64,000 nucleotides of DNA, taken from Streptomyces dengpaensis (lineage in GTDB: Bacteria > Actinomycetota > Actinomycetes > Streptomycetales > Streptomycetaceae). Under the pieces are notes generated by a model, which saw nothing but the letters and a program-made list of their open reading frames with translations, was not told the DNA's origin and made no database searches. The stretch's first letter is position 1. Each line of letters starts with the position of its first letter. Location of the stretch: NCBI RefSeq assembly GCF_002946835.1, contig NZ_CP026652.1, positions 5,952,001 to 6,016,000 of the forward strand. The letters are read 5' to 3'. The translations under genes were made by a program, and so were the position numbers. Shown in pieces: positions 1 through 8,594 of the stretch.

Positions 1-3000
1 GTCGGCGAGGACGTTGGCGTAGTTGATGCCGGTGAAGAGGGTGTGGGGGTGCTGTTCGCCCAGTACTTCGCCCATCCGGCGGAGCACCTGGCTGAGTACC
101 GTTGCCGCCTCCTCGGTGTCCCCGCAGCCCCAGTGGAAGATGCCCAGGTTGTTCATTGCGGCCTGGGTGTACGGATGGGCCTCGCCCGGCACCTTCATGT
201 ACTCGGCCAGAGCCTCCCGGGCGACCTCGCGCGCGGCCTCCCGCTCGTCGGCGGCGAACAGGTCGGCGGCCATGTTCAGATCGCAGGCGAGCGAGTCGGG
301 GGTGGAGGTCGGGTACTGGGCCCGGTACTGGGCGCGCGTGGCCGTCGTCAGCCGGCGGGCGTCCTCGAACTGGCCCGCCCTGCGCAGCGACACGGCGAGC
401 GACTTGGCGCAGCTCAGCGTGCCGGGGAACTCCTTTCCGAGGATCCGCTTATGGGCGTCGTACGCGCGGGAGAGCATCGACACCGACTCCGTGTAGCGGC
501 CCACCTCGCGCAGGTCGCGGCCCACGCGAGCCGCCGAGGCCAGCGTGTACGGGTGGTCGGGGCCCAGGACCTCGATGCGCCGGTCGTAGGTGTCCTGGTC
601 GATGACGCGGGCTTCGCCGTAGCGGCCGACCATGCGCAGCGCGAGCGCGAGGTTGTTGGCGGCGCTGAGGGTGCGCCGGTGGGACTCGTGGAAGATCTGG
701 CTGAAGCCCTCGTGCGCCTCGCGCGCGAACTCCACCGCCGAGCCGTACACGCCGAGCGCCGCGAGGTCACTGGCCAGGCCGGACATGGTGACGTACGTGT
801 GCGGGTGCGAGGGCCCGAGGACGCGCTGCTGGCGTTCGAGGAGTTCGGTGTTGATGTCGCGGGCTTCCACGTACCGGCCTTGGGAGCGCAGGACGTTGCC
901 GAGCTGGCAGCGCAGGTAGAGGTACTGGACGTCGTCCTCGCCGAGGATCGGCTTCCAGTGGTCGAGGAGGTCCTGGGCGAGCGCCTGGGCGCCGGGGAAC
1001 TCACCGCGCTTCCACAGATAGCGGACGCGGTCGATGAGCAGCCTGCGGGTCTCCGCCTCGGTGCAGTTGCGGGCGTCGGAGGCGGCCAGGTGCGGCCAGA
1101 TGACCGAGAACCGCGGCCAGGTCTCGGGGTCGTCGATGGGCTCGTCGCCGTCGGGCCGGCAGCCGGCGAGGACGGTGTGCACGACGTGCCGGGCCTGCCG
1201 CTGCTCCTCCTCGGTGAGCTGGGAGCGGATCACGGCCTGCACCAGACGGTGGACCTGGATGCTGTTGCTGACCTGGTCGACCTTGGCGAGCGCGAACCGG
1301 CCGATCTCGCGGATGACCCGGCCGAGCAGCAGACTCTCCTGGAGGGCGGGGTCGTACGGCTTGAGGGCGTCGATCATCTCCTTGCTGTAGAGCAGGTGGG
1401 AGGAGATCGGTTCCGCGGCGAGGAACGCGCACAGCTGGAGCAGGCGGACCGAGGCCGGGGAGCGTTCCCGGAGCCTGGCTATGGAGATGTTCCAGGTCGC
1501 GGCGACCGTCTTGGGGTAGTCGGAGGGCTGGTTGAGGTCGAGCACCTCGGTGGTCTGCTCGGCCAGCTGGCGCAGATACTCCTCGATCGGGGTGGCCGTC
1601 TCGGCGAGCCACGCCGCCGCCTGTTCGACGGCCAGCGGCAGATCGCCCACCGCGACCGCCACCTGGTCGGCCTCCTCGGGGGTGAGCCCGGAGGCGCGCC
1701 GGGTGAGGTGCTCGACGCTCTCCTCGCGCAGGAACACGTCGATCGCCAGGGAGTCGCCCTGCTGCGCCCACGCCTGGTTGCGGGAGGTCACCAGGATGTG
1801 GCCGCCGCCTCCGCTCGGGAAGTAGCGGGTGAGCTGGGTGGGATCGTCGGCGTTGTCGAAGACCAGGATCCAGCGCTTGGTCGGCGCGCCGCGGGACAGC
1901 ATCTGTACGGCTTCCTGGCTGGCCAGGTTGATGTCGTCGCCGCCGGGTGCGCCGATGCGGGCGGCGAGTTCGGCGAGCGAGGCGACGACGTTGCCGGTGT
2001 CCTCGGCGGAGATCCACCACACGAGGTCGTAGTCCGCCATGAACCGGTGCACATACTCCAGAGCGACCTGCGTCTTGCCGACGCCGCCGAGCCCGAACAG
2101 CGCCTGCGGCTGCGGCAGGACGACGGACATGCCGCCGCTGAGCTGGTCGCGGACCCGGTCCAGGATGAGGTTGCGGCCGGTGAAGGTGTTGTTGCGCTGC
2201 GGCGCGTTCCAGACGGCCGGGGTGCTGCCGGGGAAGCGGGGACCGGAGGGGCCGCCGTCGAGGGGCCGGCCCGGCAGCTCCAGGACGCTCAGCAGCGCGG
2301 TGACGCACTGGCCCTCGTCGAGCCGGTGCAGATCGACCGGATTGTGGTCGAGATACGACTCGGGCAGTCGCACCTCGTCGACCCGCAGCGGGACCAGGGT
2401 GGCGCCCGTGGCTTCCGAGTCGGACTCGATGAGGGAACGCCAGACGGCGTCGGCGTTGCGGGACTTGCGGAAGGCGTTCGAGAGGAGGACCAGGGTGCGG
2501 GTCGCCGGGTCGTGGTGCTCGACGGACCCGGTGGAGATGTCGTGCGGAATGACGTTGCAGCCGGACCGCTTGAGGAGGGACTCCGCCCAGTCGGCCCACA
2601 TGCGGTTCTCCGCCGCGTACGCGATGACGACGTCGGCGGCGGTGGTCATCGGCCGCCGACGCAGGAACGCGTCGCGGCAGCGCAGCCGCACCGGCTCCGG
2701 CACCGGCGGCAGCGCGGTGACATCGCCGTCTGTGATGACCGCGGTGAGCCGTTCGAAGGCGGACAGCAGCGAGTTGGCGATACCGCTCTCGTCGCCGACG
2801 GTGGCGAGGGTCTCTTCGTAGGCATAATAGGGCCTATAGGGTATTTCGACCGCCCCCCAGTACGCGGTCAGCTCCTCGCCGCCCAACTCCTCGCCGCCGA
2901 GTCCCTTGGGCAGTCCGTCGAACTTCAGCCGGGCGAGCGCCCGTCCGGCGTCGACCTTCTCCTTCTCGCCCTCGTCGATCCGCATCGGCACCGGCAGCAC

Positions 3001-3666
3001 CCGGATCTTGCGCTTGCGGTAGCCGTCCTCGACGCTGCGGGCCACGGCCGCCGCGCCGTCCAGGGACTGGTCGCTGAGGGTGAAGCAGTCCACGAGGACA
3101 TCCGGCATCTGCATGGTGCAGATGTCCGCGTTGTCGGACAGACCGGTCCGGCTGTCGACCAGGACATAGTCGTACGACGCCTTCATGTCGTCGCGCAGCG
3201 CGTCGAGGAAGAGCCCGCCGCCGAGCCGCTCGTAGAAGTTGTCCCACTCGAAGGACGACACGGTCGCGGAGTACGAGCGGTCCTGGCGTCCGGCGGAGAG
3301 GAAGTCCAGCGAGCCGCCCTCCTGGAAGCGCAGTCCCAGCCGCTCCGGTGTCAGCGAGATGGCGTGCTGCTCGACCCGCGCGTAGTCGAGGTGCCACTGT
3401 CCGGAGCGCTGGGTTCCGGTGGTCGCGGCCCAGGCGTACTCGTTGATGATGTCGATGACACCGGTGGTGGCCGCGAGCGCGTTGGGATCGAGGAAGGGGT
3501 GGAAGAAGCGGTGCAGACCCGGGGCCTCCAGGTCCCAGTCGACGGCCAGGACGCGCTTGCCGTTCGCCGCGAGGATCCATGCCGTGTTGGCCAGGGCCAT
3601 CGTGCGGCCGGTGCCGCCTTTGTACGAGTAGAAGGTGATGATGCGTCCGTCCTGCGCGGCCGTCAT
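1..3666 (-). CDS. fxsT: FxsT-type NTPase/TIR/NB-ARC/TPR protein (3' end cut by window edge)
   Basis: Last gene of the FxSxx-COOH peptide operon; about 1,220 codons are visible and no stop occurs before the left edge. Translation from the ATG at 3666 gives, in order: a ParA/MinD-like NTPase with a deviant Walker A (K16-GGTGRT) directly after FYSY; a TIR-like segment near residues 340-465 (AADVVIAYAAENRMWADW); an NB-ARC-like P-loop near residue 522 (GLGGVGKTQ) with Walker B VFDNADDP; then tetratricopeptide repeats from about residue 855 to the edge (blocks such as LGPSHPHTYV and LGPDHPYTLA). The start overlaps the fxsC stop as ATGA, so translation is probably coupled. This architecture matches the FxSxx-COOH system TPR protein family. 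The cellular role is not established; NB-ARC plus TIR plus TPR suggests a signal-transducing or conflict-type NTPase acting with the peptide. Confidence 0.88.
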   Translation of the reverse strand, partial: MTAAQDGRIITFYSYKGGTGRTMALANTAWILAANGKRVLAVDWDLEAPGLHRFFHPFLDPNALAATTGVIDIINEYAWAATTGTQRSGQWHLDYARVEQHAISLTPERLGLRFQEGGSLDFLSAGRQDRSYSATVSSFEWDNFYERLGGGLFLDALRDDMKASYDYVLVDSRTGLSDNADICTMQMPDVLVDCFTLSDQSLDGAAAVARSVEDGYRKRKIRVLPVPMRIDEGEKEKVDAGRALARLKFDGLPKGLGGEELGGEELTAYWGAVEIPYRPYYAYEETLATVGDESGIANSLLSAFERLTAVITDGDVTALPPVPEPVRLRCRDAFLRRRPMTTAADVVIAYAAENRMWADWAESLLKRSGCNVIPHDISTGSVEHHDPATRTLVLLSNAFRKSRNADAVWRSLIESDSEATGATLVPLRVDEVRLPESYLDHNPVDLHRLDEGQCVTALLSVLELPGRPLDGGPSGPRFPGSTPAVWNAPQRNNTFTGRNLILDRVRDQLSGGMSVVLPQPQALFGLGGVGKTQVALEYVHRFMADYDLVWWISAEDTGNVVASLAELAARIGAPGGDDINLASQEAVQMLSRGAPTKRWILVFDNADDPTQLTRYFPSGGGGHILVTSRNQAWAQQGDSLAIDVFLREESVEHLTRRASGLTPEEADQVAVAVGDLPLAVEQAAAWLAETATPIEEYLRQLAEQTTEVLDLNQPSDYPKTVAATWNISIARLRERSPASVRLLQLCAFLAAEPISSHLLYSKEMIDALKPYDPALQESLLLGRVIREIGRFALAKVDQVSNSIQVHRLVQAVIRSQLTEEEQRQARHVVHTVLAGCRPDGDEPIDDPETWPRFSVIWPHLAASDARNCTEAETRRLLIDRVRYLWKRGEFPGAQALAQDLLDHWKPILGEDDVQYLYLRCQLGNVLRSQGRYVEARDINTELLERQQRVLGPSHPHTYVTMSGLASDLAALGVYGSAVEFAREAHEGFSQIFHESHRRTLSAANNLALALRMVGRYGEARVIDQDTYDRRIEVLGPDHPYTLASAARVGRDLREVGRYTESVSMLSRAYDAHKRILGKEFPGTLSCAKSLAVSLRRAGQFEDARRLTTATRAQYRAQYPTSTPDSLACDLNMAADLFAADEREAAREVAREALAEYMKVPGEAHPYTQAAMNNLGIFHWGCGDTEEAATVLSQVLRRMGEVLGEQHPHTLFTGINYANVLAD

Positions 3667-4979
3667 TCTTCTTCTCCTCCGTTATCGGATCCGCCTTCGG
3701 GTAGCGGCGGGTGGACGGGGCCCATCAGGCGCGGCCTGCGGATGGTCGGGCCCGCGGGCGGATGAGCCTCGGCGTGCTTGAGGTACTGCCGGGTCGCGTG
3801 TGCCACGACGGCCGGGAGTACGTCGGTAAAGGCCTTCAGGGTGGGGACGCCGTTGACGGCGATCCGGCAGTCGGCGCGCCGGCCCCGGTCCAGGATCGAC
3901 GGAAGGGTCCGCTCCAGGTCGCCGGCCAGCTTGCGGCCCTCCTCGCCGTGACACTGGATGTCGGCCCGGTTCCAGGGGACGATCGCGCTGACCCAGGGGC
4001 GGGCGGTCGAGTCGAAGGCCCTGAGTCTGCGCTTGCGTTCCTCGTCGGTCAGCGACCACCGGTCGATGAGCAGAATCCCGGGGTGGCTCGGCGCCGCCTT
4101 CTCGGAGTCGTCCGTCACCAGGTCCTCGCCGGTGGTCTCGTCGTCGAAGGAGGACACCGTGATCCGGTAGTCGAGCGACCGGATCAGCTCCTCGGCGAGC
4201 GAGGGCAGCGGACGGGTGGACTCCGAGTGGTACGGATTCCAGTCCTGCGCGTCCTCGCCGTACGGGCGGGCGTCCCGGTGCTCGGGGATGGTGTGCCGGG
4301 TGGGCGCCGCCACGGTGAGGTGGATGCGCCGGGGGCCCTCGCCGCGCGGCTTGAACGCGCTCGGCGTTGACTCGTACGGGCGGGGCCTGCTCGACGGCAG
4401 CGGCGACTCGTGGGCGACCCGCACGATCCGCTGGGCGAGCCCGAGGACGGTCTCCTCGTACTCGTCGTGCAGCCGGTTGAGCTTGATCAGACCGTAGATC
4501 CCGTTGGCCGCGTACCGGTCGCCGAACGGCGCGTGGTCCACATGGATATGCCGTACGGAGTCCGGGAGTTGAGCGTAGTCGATATGCGTCCACAGCGCGG
4601 GGACGATCGCGGGAACGGAACCGGAACCGGTGGCCCGCGCGCGCAGAATACGTTCGTTGAACGCGAACCATTCCCGGCCGCAACTCTCACTCGTGAAGTA
4701 CCGCGGCGAGAACAGCGGCACGAACACCCGGCATGTCGCGAGGTTCTCGCTGAGTTTTTCCGGCCACCCGTCCCCCGAGCGCATCTCTCGGTCCATGAAA
4801 CCCGCGGGCGCGCCGGCCGGGAGATCCGTGAGCGCCATGATGTGGTCGCACAGGTCCGTGAAGAGGACGTGCACCCAGTGGTCCGGATCGCCGCCGCCGG
4901 GCCCCCAGGCCGGTGTGTGGGCGTAACTCAGGAAGAAATACGGCCGGTTGTCCGATGATGCCCGTTCAGGTATGTCCAC
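3663..4979 (-). CDS. fxsC: TIR-like protein FxsC
   Basis: 438 residues. The N-terminal half is TIR-like: YFFLSYAHTP at about residue 14 is the SYA beta-strand motif, followed by HWVHVLFTDLCDHI, a GFMDREMRSGDGW loop, and VFVPLFSPRYFTSESC, typical of TIR_2 folds. The C-terminal half has no motif I recognise apart from a basic, arginine-rich stretch. FxsC is a family found with FxSxx-COOH peptide precursors in actinomycetes. The GTG start at 4979 follows AGGGGGGCGC. The gene lies 93 nt after the acetyltransferase stop and overlaps fxsT by ATGA. Whether the TIR domain cleaves NAD or only binds partners cannot be told from sequence. Assignment is strong because of the adjoining fxsB and fxsA. Confidence 0.88.
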   Translation of the reverse strand: MDIPERASSDNRPYFFLSYAHTPAWGPGGGDPDHWVHVLFTDLCDHIMALTDLPAGAPAGFMDREMRSGDGWPEKLSENLATCRVFVPLFSPRYFTSESCGREWFAFNERILRARATGSGSVPAIVPALWTHIDYAQLPDSVRHIHVDHAPFGDRYAANGIYGLIKLNRLHDEYEETVLGLAQRIVRVAHESPLPSSRPRPYESTPSAFKPRGEGPRRIHLTVAAPTRHTIPEHRDARPYGEDAQDWNPYHSESTRPLPSLAEELIRSLDYRITVSSFDDETTGEDLVTDDSEKAAPSHPGILLIDRWSLTDEERKRRLRAFDSTARPWVSAIVPWNRADIQCHGEEGRKLAGDLERTLPSILDRGRRADCRIAVNGVPTLKAFTDVLPAVVAHATRQYLKHAEAHPPAGPTIRRPRLMGPVHPPLPEGGSDNGGEEE

Positions 4980-5072
4980 GCGCCCCCCTGCCTGTGGATG
5001 AGCCCCTACGGGATGTTCACCTGGCCGGAACCAACAATCTTCCCGACCATGCGCCCGTACGGTCCGCCTCTT

Positions 5073-5894
5073 TCACGTCAAACCGTGGCGATATCCAGAC
5101 ATCTGGACACCGCCCTGGTCGACAGCTTCCCGCATCCCGAGGAGCAGCACCGCTTTCCCCGCCATTTCCCGTTTCGTCATGAGATCACGCGGCAGTCGTT
5201 CCCCGATGGCTCCGAAGTCCCCGTCGTACAGGGTGATGTCCTCGTACGGGGTCCAGTTCCCCTTCTCGCCCTCCACGCCGTGGTACGTCCGCTTCGGGGG
5301 CGTGGGCCGCAGCCGGTACTCGGCGAGATGGAACGCGGTGCACACCTCGAACCCCACCCGGAACAGCAGGACTTGGGCGTCCGCGGCGTACAGCCGGGCC
5401 AGCGGGGAGCGCTCGCCGAGAAGGCAGTGCGGATCGTGGTCGCCCAGCAGCTCCGCGGCCCGCGGACCGAGCCCGGCGAACGAGGTGTGCGGATGCCCGC
5501 TGCGTACGGCGCCCGGCGTGGTCCGTACGCACTCGGCGAGCACGCCCATCGTCGGACAGGGCGTCGCGTCGGGCTCGAACGGCGGCCTCGACTCCCGGAA
5601 CTCCCTCTCCTCACGCTCGGACATGCCGTCGGTGAGCTCCTTGTACGCCCGCGAGGTGAACGAGTTCTCCGGCGTGAAGGCGGGCACGACGAGCGTGCCG
5701 TCGGGGCCCAGCGCCTCGAGCAACGCCTTCTGTACGTCGGTGTCACGCAGCCCCGTGCCGCCGAGGGAGGCGTGGACCATGAGGACGCTGCCGGGGCGGA
5801 CCCCCACCTCCAGGAATAAGTCGGCCAGTTGCCCGCACTCGAGCCCGGCCGGTCGCCTGCGCTCGAGCTCGGGCAGTTGTGTGTGGTCAAGCAC
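5073..5894 (-). CDS. AAC(3)-family N-acetyltransferase inside the fxs operon
   Basis: 273 residues from the GTG at 5894 (VLDHTQLPELERRRPAG). The protein has the aminoglycoside 3-N-acetyltransferase fold signatures: VLMVHASLGGTGL near residue 33, LVVPAFTPENS, a TPTMG-like CPTMGVLAE segment, and SGHPHTSFAGLGPRA. These enzymes move acetyl from acetyl-CoA to an amine. The start codon sits inside the fxsB coding end (GTGCTTGA, 8-nt overlap), so it is translationally coupled to the radical-SAM maturase. I infer that the natural substrate is more likely the matured peptide or a product derived from it than an aminoglycoside, but a resistance or self-protection role is not excluded. A longer in-frame reading upstream to 5984 would overlap fxsB by almost 100 nt and is not favoured. 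Confidence 0.8.
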   Translation of the reverse strand: MLDHTQLPELERRRPAGLECGQLADLFLEVGVRPGSVLMVHASLGGTGLRDTDVQKALLEALGPDGTLVVPAFTPENSFTSRAYKELTDGMSEREEREFRESRPPFEPDATPCPTMGVLAECVRTTPGAVRSGHPHTSFAGLGPRAAELLGDHDPHCLLGERSPLARLYAADAQVLLFRVGFEVCTAFHLAEYRLRPTPPKRTYHGVEGEKGNWTPYEDITLYDGDFGAIGERLPRDLMTKREMAGKAVLLLGMREAVDQGGVQMSGYRHGLT

Positions 5895-8070
5895 GGTAGT
5901 CCTCCCACTCGGCACGCAGCTCCTCCGCCAACACCGCGCCGGTCTCGGTGAGTTCACCTTCCGGCCGGGCGGCCAGCTGCTCAAGGGCGCGGCCCGCCCG
6001 CTTTAGTGCGCCGGCGCGTGCGCCGTCATCGCCCCGCCAGTAGGTGGCGTTGCCGAGCTCGCGGCTCGCCTCGTCGAGCAGCCGCCCGGCCCTGTTGCCC
6101 GGCACGTTCAGGTCCGCCGTCTCGCGCAGCGCGGTCAGCCTCGCCAGGCGTCCGGTGCGCGGCAGTTCGCGCACGAACTCCTCCGGGTCGACGTCGACGG
6201 CCACGCCGACCGCGCCGAGCCCGTGGGCGCCGAGCCGTACGCCCGAGCCCGCCACGAGCGGGGTGACCGTGGTGGCGAGCAGCGCGTTGACGTCGTCCCG
6301 GCGGCCGGGCTGACGCTCGTCCAGCAGCGCGTACGCCGTGCGCAGCCGTTCGGCGAACGCGGCGAGGTCGCCGGGGCCGAGGGGAGGGGCGACGGGTACG
6401 GGGTAGCAGTCGCGGAGCGGGTCGGCGTCGTCGATGAGCAGCCGGGTGCCGTCCGGGAGGGGGAGGGTGCGCAGGGGGCGCCACGGGGTGCGGCCGTCTT
6501 CGGGGGCGTAGTCGGTGCCGTCCTCGGGGGAGTACTCGGTACCGTCCTCGGTGCGCACGTGGACGCGGCCCGCCGCCACCTGGACCTCGACGCGACCGGG
6601 CCCGGCCAGCGCGAGGGTGCCCAGGGTGGGGAGGTGCAGCTCGGGAGCGGGCTGGTCCCAGGTGAGCTTGAGGTCGGCGCGGGCGCGGGCGGCGATGGCG
6701 ACCACCGCCGAGGCGAGGGGTTCCGGGGTGGTGACCCGGCCGTGCAGACAGTGCTTGAGCGTGGTGTGCAGATAGGGGTGGGCGAGGACTTCGTCGATGT
6801 CCGGTGTGCCGTCCGTCATGCCGTCGAGGTCCAGGAAGGCCCGCCATACCTCGTCCCAGTCGGCTTCCCCGGCGTGCCGGGCCGCCACGACGGCGATGAG
6901 ATGGCGCACCAACTCGACCTGGGCGAAGCGGAGTTCGTCACTGTCGCGGACGGCCGGGCTGAGCGCGTGCTCGGTGATGCGCTCGGCCACGCCGTCGACG
7001 AAGGCGCGCAGGTCGGAACAGAAGACGGACGGGTTGTCGAAGCCGCTGCCGTTGCTGTACCGGTGCGCGTAGAGGCCTCCGCCGCACGACTCGATCACCG
7101 GGCAGCGACGGCAGGTCGCGCTGACACCGGCGAGGCCGAGCTGGCGGGCACGTACGCCGGGGTGGCGCGCGAACTCCGCGAAGCTGTGCCGGAAGACGTC
7201 GTAGCCGGTCGAAGGGGCCCCGTCGTACGCGGTCTTGAGGGAATCCGCCTGCTCAAAGCTGCCGTCGGTCTCCACCACCGCGAGATCGCTCGGCGCGAGC
7301 CCCATCGCCTCCGTCAGGCTCGGCCCGCCCCGCAGGGTGCTGAGCACCGACTCGAAGGTCCGCACCTCGACGGTACGCCCCTGCCGGTCCCAGCGATCGA
7401 AGATCTTGAGCAGCCAATCGGCGTACTCGGTGGGTGAGTTGGCCGGTCTGAGCGGAGGACTGTCCCATGTGGAGTGCGGCAGCAGGTAGTCGATGCGGGG
7501 CGGACGGAGCGCGGCGAGCGCGTCGTGCACGGCGACGGGATCATTGGCCACGTCCACGGTGCACAGCAGACCGCTGTAGAGATGCCGGTACTCGGGGGTG
7601 CGCAGCAGTCTGATCGCGCGCAGCACCCGGTCGTAACTGCTGCGCCGCCTCCGGTCGCGTCGGTGCCGGTCGTTGGCGGCACGGTCGCCGTCGAGCGAGA
7701 TGCTGACCCTGACGCCGAATTCCTTGAACACATCGAGATGGCGGGTGTTCAGCTGAACGCCATTGGTGTGGATGCGGAGATCTAATGCGGTGACCGGGGT
7801 AATAGCACGGGTGAGTTCCGCACAAATGTTTCTCATCCGGATGGGGCCTACGAGAAGAGGTTCACCACCGTGAAGGATCACGGAAACGGAGGCGAGTTTT
7901 TGTTCTTCCGCATAGTCCGCGAATCGCCGGGCCACTTTTCCGAGCGTTTCTTCGGAAATGAAGGTCGGGCGCCCTTTCCAGCTTTGATCGGCATGCTCGT
8001 ACACATAACAGTGATCACAGGCGAGGTCGCATCGACTGTGGATCTTGAGGACGAGCTGCTGCAGCTTCAC
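5887..8070 (-). CDS. fxsB: Radical SAM/SPASM peptide maturase FxsB
   Basis: 727 residues from the GTG at 8070 (VKLQQLVLKIHSRC). The radical-SAM cluster motif is C14-x3-C18-x2-C21 (CDLACDHCY), followed by VILHGGEP and a SPASM-type Cys cluster (CRRCPVIESCGGG ... FCSDL) near residues 320-360 that binds auxiliary Fe-S. The remaining 350 residues are the long C-terminal extension of FxsB, described for this family as an inactivated metallohydrolase-like domain; no HExxH is seen. The enzyme should crosslink the C-terminal FDS of FxsA; FxsB relatives are reported to form three-residue cyclophanes by C-C bonds from Phe. A GTG at 8166 is also in frame, but the hairpin at 8112-8136 would then be inside the gene, and family members begin close to the KxHSRC motif, so 8070 is chosen. 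Its ribosome site is weak. Confidence 0.9.
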   Translation of the reverse strand: MKLQQLVLKIHSRCDLACDHCYVYEHADQSWKGRPTFISEETLGKVARRFADYAEEQKLASVSVILHGGEPLLVGPIRMRNICAELTRAITPVTALDLRIHTNGVQLNTRHLDVFKEFGVRVSISLDGDRAANDRHRRDRRRRSSYDRVLRAIRLLRTPEYRHLYSGLLCTVDVANDPVAVHDALAALRPPRIDYLLPHSTWDSPPLRPANSPTEYADWLLKIFDRWDRQGRTVEVRTFESVLSTLRGGPSLTEAMGLAPSDLAVVETDGSFEQADSLKTAYDGAPSTGYDVFRHSFAEFARHPGVRARQLGLAGVSATCRRCPVIESCGGGLYAHRYSNGSGFDNPSVFCSDLRAFVDGVAERITEHALSPAVRDSDELRFAQVELVRHLIAVVAARHAGEADWDEVWRAFLDLDGMTDGTPDIDEVLAHPYLHTTLKHCLHGRVTTPEPLASAVVAIAARARADLKLTWDQPAPELHLPTLGTLALAGPGRVEVQVAAGRVHVRTEDGTEYSPEDGTDYAPEDGRTPWRPLRTLPLPDGTRLLIDDADPLRDCYPVPVAPPLGPGDLAAFAERLRTAYALLDERQPGRRDDVNALLATTVTPLVAGSGVRLGAHGLGAVGVAVDVDPEEFVRELPRTGRLARLTALRETADLNVPGNRAGRLLDEASRELGNATYWRGDDGARAGALKRAGRALEQLAARPEGELTETGAVLAEELRAEWEDYRA

Positions 8071-8111
8071 TCGGAGAAGAGTAGTGCCGACGGGATGTCG
8101 CCCGTACCACC

Positions 8112-8136
8112 AACCCCTTGATCCCTCAAGGAGGTT
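8112..8136 (-). promoter_or_regulatory. Hairpin between fxsA and fxsB
   Basis: On the minus strand AACCTCCTTGA, loop GGGA, then TCAAGGGGTT forms a 10-pair stem with one bulge. It lies 77 nt after the fxsA stop and 41 nt before the favoured fxsB start. No T-run follows, so it may be a partial terminator or RNA-stabilising stem that lets the precursor transcript outnumber the maturase transcript, as is common in RiPP operons. The function is inferred. Confidence 0.5.
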
Positions 8137-8212
8137 GACGGCTCCGGCGCACACGCACGGGCGCACCGGACGGTTGTCGTACCGCCGGATGCGCCCGTGT
8201 CGAAGTCTGTGT

Positions 8213-8395
8213 CTACAGTGCCGAGTCGAAGGTGATCGGCTTGGCCGGACGTCGTCCGGGGATGTCGGTCACTCGTCCGGCGGACCGCACGGCTGCGGCG
8301 CCGCGGGGGTCGATGGCCGACAGGGGAGTGTGCTGCTTGCGAGCGGGCCGAGGAGCGGCGGAGCGGTGCGTCGTCGGCGTCACCGAAACGTTCAT
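8213..8395 (-). CDS. fxsA: FxSxx-COOH RiPP precursor peptide FxsA
   Basis: 60 residues. The last five are FDSAL followed by the stop, an exact fit to the F-x-S-x-x-COOH rule that names the family. The leader is Ala/Pro/Arg-rich (THRSAAPRPARKQH) and the conserved core region PAKPITFDSAL lies at the end. The ATG at 8395 is preceded by GGAAACTCTCCA, a weak ribosome site. It is the first gene of the fxsA-fxsB-acetyltransferase-fxsC-fxsT operon. The 200 nt upstream (8396-8594) must hold the promoter; TTGATC near 8456 is a possible -35 but no convincing -10 is paired with it. The predicted crosslink joins the Phe ring to Ser of FDS; whether the product is released by proteolysis, and what it does, are unknown. 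Confidence 0.92.
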   Translation of the reverse strand: MNVSVTPTTHRSAAPRPARKQHTPLSAIDPRGAAAVRSAGRVTDIPGRRPAKPITFDSAL

Positions 8396-8594
8396 TGGAG
8401 AGTTTCCAGTCTGAGGTGGGGATATCTATCTGCTTACGCGGACCCTACAGGAGATCAACAGTTATGGCCTGGCGACGGGTGGATTTCATCTGCATAGCTC
8501 TATGTCCGCTCGGGGCAATGGGGGAGGCGGCGGAAGTCGGGCCGCTACGCCATCCGTGGGATTTGTAGACATGTGTTCGATGTGTGCCGGTTGT

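Noticed and set aside
43..3765. Plus-strand open frame of 1,240 codons
   Set aside because: It is antisense to fxsT, has no domain, and its composition (R/G/V/L/E-rich) is the usual shadow of a GC-rich gene.
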